Positions 1 to 4,951 of a DNA stretch of 5,946 nt are shown here, piece by piece. Position numbers and translations under genes: made by a program. The stretch is from Pseudomonadota bacterium (lineage in GTDB: Bacteria > Desulfobacterota > Desulfobulbia > Desulfobulbales > Desulfobulbaceae). The notes below the pieces were generated by a model. It saw nothing but the letters and a program-made list of their open reading frames with translations, ran no database searches and was not told where the DNA came from. The stretch spans positions 1-5,946 of the forward strand of contig WQUH01000094.1 of the NCBI GenBank assembly GCA_009782165.1, written 5' to 3'. Each line of letters begins with the position of its first letter. Positions within the stretch are counted from its first letter, which is position 1.

Positions 1-90
1 CAACTCTGGGGCTATCCCTTTGCGGTGCTGCTGATGGCCCTGTCCTCGGTCATGACCCTGCTGTTCTTTCGCCGGAAAAAGTGGCTCTGA
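1..90 (+). CDS. corA: CorA-family magnesium/cobalt channel, C-terminal end only (5' truncated by window edge)
   Basis: The first 90 bases read open in frame 1 and end in TGA, giving 29 residues. They begin QLWGYPF, continue as a hydrophobic segment (AVLLMALSSVMTLLFF) and finish with a basic tail, RRKKWL. A Gly-Tyr-Pro turn, a last transmembrane helix and a Lys-Lys-Trp-Leu-like end are typical of the C-terminus of CorA, a homopentameric inner-membrane channel that takes up Mg2+ (also Co2+ or Ni2+). The family's GMN selectivity motif lies just before this segment and is outside the window, so the assignment depends on the tail alone. A strong intrinsic terminator follows 12 bases after the stop, so this is the last gene of its transcription unit. 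A different two-helix membrane protein with a similar tail cannot be fully excluded. Confidence 0.82.
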   Translation, partial: QLWGYPFAVLLMALSSVMTLLFFRRKKWL

Positions 91-102
91 TGTCCTGACG
101 GC

Positions 103-132
103 ACGGGCAGCGCCCGGCCGCCCGTTTTTTTT
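103..132 (+). terminator. Rho-independent terminator after corA, directly before htrA
   Basis: The arms ACGGGC (103-108) and GCCCGT (120-125) pair perfectly over 6 bp. Inside them an A/C mismatch is followed by two more G-C pairs (110-111 with 117-118), closing a five-base loop. The right arm runs straight into eight consecutive T (125-132, the first T being part of the stem). This is a textbook intrinsic terminator for rightward transcription out of corA. Only four bases lie between the T-tract and the Shine-Dalgarno-like AGGTG of the next gene, which is unusual and is discussed as a finding. Confidence 0.85.
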
Positions 133-136
133 CCCC

Positions 137-141
137 AGGTG
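137..141 (+). promoter_or_regulatory. Ribosome binding site that favours the ATG start of the HtrA-like gene
   Basis: AGGTG lies six bases before the ATG at 148, which is good Shine-Dalgarno spacing. The alternative GTG start at 139 would lie inside this motif and would have only the C-rich stretch and T-tract of the terminator upstream of it. The ATG at 148 is therefore preferred. Confidence 0.6.
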
Positions 142-147
142 CGCCAG

Positions 148-1236
148 ATGAAGAGACCATGGATCATCCTCCTGATCGCCGGCGCGCTCGGCTGGCTGCT
201 GGTGCAGACGGTGCGGCCGCCGCTGCGCGATCCCCAGGCGGTGTCCCGGCCGGTCGAAGCCAGGGGCGACCTGGCCGACGACGAAAAAAACACCATCGCC
301 ATCTTCCGCAACGCCGCGCCCTCGGTGGTGTATATCACCAGCATCGCGGTGCGCCGCGACCTCTTCAGCCTCAATGCCTACGAGATTCCCCGGGGAACCG
401 GTTCGGGCTTCATCTGGGACCGGCAGGGGCGGATCGTGACCAACTACCATGTCATTGCCGACGCCAGCCGGCTGGAGGTGACCCTGGCCGATCATTCCAC
501 CTGGAAGGCGGCGCTGGTGGGCGCGGCTCCAGATCGCGATCTGGCGGTGGTGCAAATCGACGCCCCGGCCGACAAGCTGCGGCCCATCGCCATCGGCGCC
601 TCCAAGGATCTGCTGGTGGGGCAGAAGGTCTTTGCCATCGGCAACCCCTTCGGCCTGGACCAGACCCTGACCACCGGCATCGTCAGCGCGCTCGGCCGGG
701 AGATCACGGCCGCCACCGGCCGGACCATCCACGATGTCATTCAAACCGACGCGGCCATCAATCCGGGCAACTCCGGCGGGCCGCTGCTGGACAGCGCCGG
801 CCGGCTGATCGGGGTCAACACCGCCATTTACAGCCCCTCCGGGGGCAGTTCGGGGATCGGCTTCGCGGTGCCGGTGGGCGAGGTCAACCGGGTGGTGCCG
901 CAGATCATCGCCAGGGGCAAACCGATCCGGCCCGGCCTGGGCGCAACCCTGGCCAACCGGAGGCTGACCGATGAGCTGGGGCTGGAAGGGGTCATGATCC
1001 TGAAGGTGCTCCCCGGCTCGACCGCGGAAAAAGCGGGGCTGCGCGGCGTGGCCCAGGTGCGGGACGGGCTGGTGCTGGGCGACATCATCCTCGCGGTCAA
1101 CGGCGCCGCGGTGCGGGATGACGAGAGCCTGCGCGACGAACTGGAACGGTATGAGGTGGGGCAGAGCGTCACCCTGACCCTGCGGCGCGATACCGGCACG
1201 GTCGAGGCGCGGGTGACGCTCGAGGCGATGAACTGA
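148..1236 (+). CDS. HtrA/Deg-family (S1C) serine endoprotease, membrane-anchored, single PDZ domain
   Basis: This 362-residue protein is an envelope quality-control protease that would degrade misfolded proteins in the periplasm. Residues 4-21 form one hydrophobic helix after MKRP. No Ala-X-Ala cleavage site follows, so it is probably a retained anchor, as in DegS. The trypsin-like domain spans about residues 48-250 and shows the full catalytic triad: His101 in TNYHVIA, Asp131 in DRDLAVV and Ser209 in GNSGGPLL. A single PDZ domain fills about 260-360, with GVMILKVLPGSTAEKAGL and LVLGDIILAVNG. Length and architecture fit one-PDZ Deg proteins (DegS, cyanobacterial Hho, chloroplast Deg1). The stretch before the histidine (SVVYITSIAVRRDLF, then GTGSGFIWD) and the PDZ insert before LVLGDII resemble the cyanobacterial/Deg1 type more than DegP. 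A GTG start at 139 is the alternative and adds three residues. Close homologues are sometimes mislabelled '2-alkenal reductase'; the triad argues against that name. Confidence 0.95.
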   Translation: MKRPWIILLIAGALGWLLVQTVRPPLRDPQAVSRPVEARGDLADDEKNTIAIFRNAAPSVVYITSIAVRRDLFSLNAYEIPRGTGSGFIWDRQGRIVTNYHVIADASRLEVTLADHSTWKAALVGAAPDRDLAVVQIDAPADKLRPIAIGASKDLLVGQKVFAIGNPFGLDQTLTTGIVSALGREITAATGRTIHDVIQTDAAINPGNSGGPLLDSAGRLIGVNTAIYSPSGGSSGIGFAVPVGEVNRVVPQIIARGKPIRPGLGATLANRRLTDELGLEGVMILKVLPGSTAEKAGLRGVAQVRDGLVLGDIILAVNGAAVRDDESLRDELERYEVGQSVTLTLRRDTGTVEARVTLEAMN

Positions 1237-1255
1237 AACCGGCCTGGCCGGCCTG

Positions 1256-1936
1256 TCAGGGCATCAGGGACGGCTTTTTCTTCCGGTAGGTGGCGCTCAG
1301 GCGGCCGATCAGCCAGCCGAGCAGCAGGACCGCGGCGCCGGTGAAGAACCAGATGATCGACCGGTTTTTTTTCAGCACCGTGCACTCGATCTGGGATTCG
1401 GTCAACTGCTGGCGCAGGGTCTCGATCTGTTGCCGCGCCTCGCCCAGGTCGTTCTTGGCGCGGGCGTCGCTGGCGGGGTCGGCGATCAGGGCCTGATACT
1501 TGTCGGCCAGGGTGCTGCGGTCGGTGGTGCAGGCCCCCAGTTCCTTGCGCAGCCGCTCGTTTTCTCCGGCAAGGTTCCGGAACCGTCCCTGGGAATCGAT
1601 CACGGTGCCGTTCGGCCCCAGCCCCGGTTTGATGTCGGTCACCGGCAGCAGCGGCGAACTGCCGAGAAAGCGGCTGCGCACCCAGCCCTCGGTGCCGCCC
1701 TGCAATTTTACCCGCGCCCATTCCTTGCCCCCCTGCACCAGTTCCACGGCTGTCCCCATCGGCACGGTGGCGACAATCTGGGCGTTGTCGCCGGGGTTCT
1801 TGCGCATGAGCACTTCCAGGCTCGGCTTGATATAGAGGATCTCCGCATGCGCCGGCACGGCGAACCAGCCGAACGCCAACATCGAAATCACTGCCGCGCC
1901 GGGCCGGAATGAACGAGGAACCAACGGGTTTTTCAT
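1256..1936 (-). CDS. SH3b and C-terminal membrane-anchor protein (TIGR04211/YgiM-like)
   Basis: The 226-residue product has four parts. Residues 1-31 are a signal peptide (basic MKNPLVPRSFR, hydrophobic core, VPAHA before EIL). Residues 32-94 are a bacterial SH3 domain, with LYIKPS, VPMGTAVELV, KEWARVKL and EGWVRSRFL. Residues 115-190 are charged and Gln/Glu-rich and probably form a coiled coil (GENERLRKEL, EARQQIETLRQQ). Residues 194-212 are a transmembrane helix followed by the basic tail RKKK. This order is that of the 'SH3 and anchor domain' family (E. coli YgiM). The SH3b domain should sit in the periplasm, where such domains often bind peptidoglycan or protein partners. The actual function is unknown. 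The ATG at 1936 is chosen because it begins the signal peptide and follows GGGGAAG. An in-frame ATG at 1999 would bury the signal peptide, and frames open further upstream are shadow of the next gene. It converges on the HtrA gene with 19 bases between stops. Confidence 0.88.
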   Translation of the reverse strand: MKNPLVPRSFRPGAAVISMLAFGWFAVPAHAEILYIKPSLEVLMRKNPGDNAQIVATVPMGTAVELVQGGKEWARVKLQGGTEGWVRSRFLGSSPLLPVTDIKPGLGPNGTVIDSQGRFRNLAGENERLRKELGACTTDRSTLADKYQALIADPASDARAKNDLGEARQQIETLRQQLTESQIECTVLKKNRSIIWFFTGAAVLLLGWLIGRLSATYRKKKPSLMP

Positions 1937-1941
1937 GGAAT

Positions 1942-1955
1942 CTTCCCCGAAGGGA
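1942..1955 (-). promoter_or_regulatory. cUUCGg hairpin overlapping the ribosome binding site of the SH3b gene
   Basis: Read on the minus strand, TCCC (1955-1952), TTCG (1951-1948) and GGGA (1947-1944) make a 4-bp stem closed by a C-G pair around a UUCG tetraloop, the most stable RNA tetraloop class. The 3' half of the hairpin coincides with GGGGAAG (1948-1942), the Shine-Dalgarno-like motif five bases before the ATG. It could lower translation initiation. The structure is visible in the sequence; any regulatory role is inference. Confidence 0.35.
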
Positions 1956-2141
1956 TGCAAGAGAAGGCAATGGACAAAAAAAGGGTTGCGCGGCGCCATC
2001 GCCTGAAGAATATCCCGGCCCGGCCGCATGGCAGGGGATATGTGTGGTGTGTTACGGCAGAACGAAGGCTGACGGCACCCTACCACGAAATGACGCGGCC
2101 CGCCAGTCCTGCCTGCACAATGCGCCCCCTGGCCCGCGCAT

Positions 2142-3176
2142 TCAGACGGTATGGAGTTTCTTGCTCCTGATTGCGGCCAACTCCCGCATGTTGCGGGCCT
2201 TGTCGAATTCATCGACAATCTCCCGGCCGATAATCTCTTCCAGGATATCTTCCATGCTGATGACCCCGGTAACGCTGCCATATTCGTCGACCACCACGAA
2301 CAGGTGCTGAGACCGTTCGAAGAAATCGACGAAGGTGCGGTCCAGCGACGCGGTTTCCGGCACAAAGTGGACCGGCCGCATGATGTGCTGGAGCTTCAGC
2401 GAGCCCTGGCCGGCGGCGGCGGCCAGGAGCACATCCTGGCTGAGCGCGATCCCCACCACATTGTCGGGCTCGCCGTCGTACACCGGCACCCGGCTGTGCA
2501 TCCGCCACTTGCCCTCCATGCGGGCCGCCTCCTTGATCGCCAGCGATTGCGGGACGGAAAAGGTGACCGTGCGCGGGGTCATGACCTGGCGGACGGTTTT
2601 CTCTCCCAACTGGAGGATATTGGCGATCACCTTTTCCTGGTCGGCCTCGATGCCGCCGGACTTCCGGCTCAGGCTGGCGATGGTCTTGAGTTCCGCCGCG
2701 GAAAGACGTTGGGGTCTGCGGCTGTTGGGCACCAGACGGGTCATCTGTCGCGCCAGCCAGATCAGGGGCAGCAGCGCCATGATCATGAACCGGAGCGGCG
2801 CCACGATGTGAGGCCCCACCTGCCGGGCAAAGGCGACGCCGATGGTCTTGGGCAGCACCTCGGCGAACAGCAGGAGGGCCAGGGTGAAGATCAGGGAAAA
2901 CCAGATGAGGCCCTCCTGGCCGAACAGATCCAGCGCCGCGGCGCCGGCCACCGAGGCGCAGGTGGTGTGCGCCACGGTGTTGAGGGTGATGATGGCGGTG
3001 ATCGGCTGTTCGACATTTTCCTTGAGCCGCCGCATATCCTTGGCCTGGCGGGGGTGGCCCTCGGTCATCAGTTCGACCTGCGCTGCCGACAGGGAAAGAA
3101 AGGTGGCCTCGAACAGTGAACAGGTCGCGGCAACCAGCAGGGCGACACTCACGGAAACAATGAAAACGAGCAGCAT
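2142..3176 (-). CDS. CNNM/CorB-like transporter-type membrane protein (DUF21 domain plus CBS pair)
   Basis: The 344-residue product has an N-terminal DUF21/CNNM membrane domain (about 1-175) with helices near 1-22, 58-82, 90-108 and 127-145. Its conserved elements are visible: a small-residue and Glu segment (SLFEATFLSLS, Glu23), LNTVAHT (Asn66) and FAEVLPKTIG (Glu106, Pro109, Lys110). A Bateman module of two CBS domains follows (about 195-255 and 263-322), containing RQVMTPRTV, SRVPVYDG, VVVDEYGSVTGVIS and MEDILEEIIG. Related CNNM/CorB proteins move or regulate Mg2+, with ATP-Mg bound at the CBS pair. The roughly 80-residue CorC_HlyC domain that ends many homologues is absent; only a short basic tail follows the CBS pair. 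'Hemolysin' labels for this family are historical. The ATG at 3176 follows AAGAGGT with five-base spacing. The SH3b gene lies 205 bases downstream on the same strand. The interval between them has no plausible gene, clear promoter or terminator. Confidence 0.92.
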   Translation of the reverse strand: MLLVFIVSVSVALLVAATCSLFEATFLSLSAAQVELMTEGHPRQAKDMRRLKENVEQPITAIITLNTVAHTTCASVAGAAALDLFGQEGLIWFSLIFTLALLLFAEVLPKTIGVAFARQVGPHIVAPLRFMIMALLPLIWLARQMTRLVPNSRRPQRLSAAELKTIASLSRKSGGIEADQEKVIANILQLGEKTVRQVMTPRTVTFSVPQSLAIKEAARMEGKWRMHSRVPVYDGEPDNVVGIALSQDVLLAAAAGQGSLKLQHIMRPVHFVPETASLDRTFVDFFERSQHLFVVVDEYGSVTGVISMEDILEEIIGREIVDEFDKARNMRELAAIRSKKLHTV

Positions 3177-3214
3177 GAATAACCTCTTGAAATCAAGGAT
3201 ATTTACGAACAGGT

Positions 3215-3225
3215 CCGGTAACCGG
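3215..3225. repeat. Short palindrome in the divergent intergenic region (possible operator)
   Basis: CCGGT (3215-3219) and ACCGG (3221-3225) are perfect inverted arms around a single central A. The site sits between the CNNM start codon and the proposed pepA promoter, where a regulator of either gene could bind. The arms are short and GC-rich, so chance is a real alternative. Confidence 0.25.
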
Positions 3226-3237
3226 CGGTTTTGCCGA

Positions 3238-3266
3238 TTGAGCTTGGAGCAAGTTTAGTGTATGAA
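3238..3266 (+). promoter_or_regulatory. Candidate sigma-70 promoter for pepA (and probably fbp)
   Basis: TTGAGC (3238-3243) and TATGAA (3261-3266) each match the -35 and -10 consensus at four of six positions, including the most conserved leading bases, with an ideal 17-base spacer. They lie in the most AT-rich stretch of the window (about 3237-3310). Transcription would start near 3273, leaving a leader of about 65 bases. No equally good promoter is seen for the leftward CNNM gene; the best minus-strand pair (TTTAAT and TAAACT, 17 apart, about 3280-3252) is weaker. Confidence 0.4.
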
Positions 3267-3322
3267 AAGTCAACATTAAATCAGTTGCCGCCGCTTTTCA
3301 AAGTATTCCATCACCCGTCCGC

Positions 3323-3327
3323 GGAGG
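3323..3327 (+). promoter_or_regulatory. Ribosome binding site fixing the GTG start of pepA
   Basis: GGAGG is a full Shine-Dalgarno core, placed ten bases before the GTG at 3338, which is at the long end of normal spacing. In this frame a TGA at 3263-3265 closes the reading frame upstream. No ATG, GTG or TTG codon occurs between it and 3338, so the GTG is the only credible start. Confidence 0.7.
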
Positions 3328-3337
3328 AATCTGTTCT

Positions 3338-4897
3338 GTGTCCGCTCAGACCACTGCCATTGAGTTGTTCGGCCAGGATCCGTCTCTGTTCACCGGCGAT
3401 CTGCTGGCCTGTCTGGTGGCGGAGGGGTCTTCCCGGCCCGCCGGGCCCGGACCGGGCATCAACCGGCTCTTGGCCAGGGTGCGGGAGACCGGTGATTTCA
3501 AAGGGGAAAAAGACCAGGTTTTTCTGCTGTACCCTGAATTGACGGCTGTGGCCGCCGCCCAACCCCTCCCGGCCAGGAGGGTGCTGTTCGTCGGCCTGGG
3601 CAAAGCGGACGGCCCGGCCAACGGTCTGCGGGAGCGGCTTCGCCTGGCCGGCGGCGTCGTTGCCAAACAGGCCGGGACAGTGAAGGCCAGGGAGGCGCTG
3701 GTTCTGTTGCCCAGGGACTACCCGCTCGATGCGGGCGAGATCGCCGAGTGTGTGGGCGAAGGGCTGTTGCTCGGCAACTACCGCTTCGATCGGTACAAAC
3801 AGCCCAAAGACGACGACCCGCCGGGCCGGGTCGAGCGTTTTTTCCTCCACCGCAGCGGTCTGGCCGCCGCCAAGGTCCGCAAGGGCCTCGAACTTGGGCG
3901 GATCCTGGCCGAGGCGACCTGCGCCGCCCGCGACATGGCCAACCAGCCCGGCAACGGCTGGACCCCGGCCGACTTTGCCGAATATGCCAGGCAACTGGGC
4001 CAAAAAAGGTTCCTGCGCTGCACGATCCTGGACAAGGCCGCCCTGCGGCAACTGGGCATGGGCGGGATTCTTGGCGTCAACCAGGGCTCGGCCCAGCCGC
4101 CGTTTCTGGTGATCCTCGAATACCGGCGCAACACAAAAAATCCGACCATCCTCCTGGCGGGCAAGGGCCTGACCTTTGATTCCGGCGGCATCAGCGCCAA
4201 GGCGCCGGCCGGCATGGAGGACATGAAGTACGACATGTGCGGCGGCGCGGCCGTGCTGGCCGCCATGCGGGCCATTGCCGAGATCGGCCTGCCGGACGTG
4301 AACGTGGTGGCCCTGGTGCCTGCCACGGAAAACCTGTCCGGTTCGGCGGCCCTCAAGCCCGGCGACGTGATCCGCCATTACGGCGGCAAGACATCCGAAA
4401 TCATCAATACCGACGCCGAGGGCCGGCTGATCCTGGCCGATGCCCTGGCCTACGGCATTGCGACCTATCAGCCCCAGGCGGTGATCGATGTGGCCACCCT
4501 GACCGGCGCGGTGATCATCGGCCTGGGCCACCACTACACCGGCCTGCTCGGCAATGACGATCGCCTGGCCGAACAGTTGATCGCGGCCGGGGACCGGGCC
4601 GCCGAGCCGCTGTGGCGGCTGCCGCTGGGACCGGAGTACCGCAAACAGATCGATTCCCGGATCGCCGACATCAAAAACGCCGGCAGCGACCGCAGCGGCG
4701 GCACCATCGTCGGCGCCTGCTACCTGCAGGAGTTCGTCGGCCAGACCCCCTGGGCGCACCTCGACATCGCCGGCACCGCCTGGGGGTTTACCGAAAAATC
4801 GTATATTCCCAAGGGGCCCTCGGGTATCGGAGTGCGCACCTTGGTCGATTGTCTGCGCCGATGGCGGCCAATCCAGTCGGTTGACGAGAACCACTAG
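3338..4897 (+). CDS. pepA: Leucyl aminopeptidase, peptidase family M17
   Basis: This 519-residue cytosolic enzyme removes N-terminal amino acids, preferring Leu-like residues, and acts in peptide turnover. The family forms hexamers with two metal ions (Zn2+ or Mn2+) per subunit. The N-terminal macro-like domain (about 1-170) is divergent, with RVLFVGLGKADG recognisable at 81-92. The C-terminal catalytic domain (about 185-510) is well conserved. AGKGLTFDSGG carries metal ligands Lys276 and Asp281, ISAK carries catalytic Lys288, KYDMCGGAA carries Asp299, and the signature NTDAEGRL (357-364) carries Asp359, Glu361 and catalytic Arg363. All expected active-site residues are present and the length is normal. 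It uses a GTG start with a good Shine-Dalgarno. It diverges from the CNNM gene and is followed 54 bases later by fbp on the same strand without a terminator, so the two are probably co-transcribed. Some E. coli-type PepA proteins also bind DNA in Xer recombination and carAB control; nothing here shows that role. Confidence 0.97.
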   Translation: MSAQTTAIELFGQDPSLFTGDLLACLVAEGSSRPAGPGPGINRLLARVRETGDFKGEKDQVFLLYPELTAVAAAQPLPARRVLFVGLGKADGPANGLRERLRLAGGVVAKQAGTVKAREALVLLPRDYPLDAGEIAECVGEGLLLGNYRFDRYKQPKDDDPPGRVERFFLHRSGLAAAKVRKGLELGRILAEATCAARDMANQPGNGWTPADFAEYARQLGQKRFLRCTILDKAALRQLGMGGILGVNQGSAQPPFLVILEYRRNTKNPTILLAGKGLTFDSGGISAKAPAGMEDMKYDMCGGAAVLAAMRAIAEIGLPDVNVVALVPATENLSGSAALKPGDVIRHYGGKTSEIINTDAEGRLILADALAYGIATYQPQAVIDVATLTGAVIIGLGHHYTGLLGNDDRLAEQLIAAGDRAAEPLWRLPLGPEYRKQIDSRIADIKNAGSDRSGGTIVGACYLQEFVGQTPWAHLDIAGTAWGFTEKSYIPKGPSGIGVRTLVDCLRRWRPIQSVDENH

Positions 4898-4912
4898 CAC
4901 ATCGCCTCGCGC

Positions 4913-4928
4913 CGGCCATGTCCGGCCG
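4913..4928 (+). repeat. Small GC-rich inverted repeat in the pepA-fbp gap
   Basis: CGGCC (4913-4917) and GGCCG (4924-4928) can form a 5-bp stem with a six-base loop just upstream of the fbp ribosome binding site (GGGAG, 4941-4945). It is followed by AAAA, not a T-tract, so it is not an intrinsic terminator for rightward transcription. It could be an mRNA processing or stability element, or chance in GC-rich DNA. Confidence 0.25.
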
Positions 4929-4951
4929 AAAACAGCCAAAGGGAGAACATC

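Noticed and set aside
828..1970. 380-codon minus-strand frame spanning the HtrA gene end and the SH3b gene
   Set aside because: It is out of frame with the SH3b gene, whose own frame has a signal peptide, SH3b domain and anchor. The translation is Arg/Pro/Ala-rich shadow sequence.
1980..2010. Possible terminator on the minus strand: a GGCG-CGCC stem (GGCGATGGCGCC) followed by seven T
   Set aside because: The stem is only 4 bp and the T-run begins about nine bases after it, so it does not have intrinsic terminator geometry. The T-run also lies only about 40 bases before the SH3b start codon.
1955..2170. Small plus-strand frame (71 codons, Arg-rich) in the gap between the SH3b and CNNM genes
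   Set aside because: The spacing between purine-rich motifs and its start codons is too short (0-2 bases), the composition looks random and basic, and it runs into the 3' end of the CNNM gene on the other strand.
1937..2365. Upstream extension of the SH3b reading frame to a start at 2365
   Set aside because: The frame happens to stay open into the CNNM gene, but the extra residues show no domain and would bury a perfect signal peptide. The ATG at 1936 has its own ribosome binding site.
2151..3119. 322-codon plus-strand frame antisense to the CNNM gene
   Set aside because: Gly, His, Asp and Gln-rich shadow translation with no domain, opposite a gene with clear DUF21 and CBS motifs.
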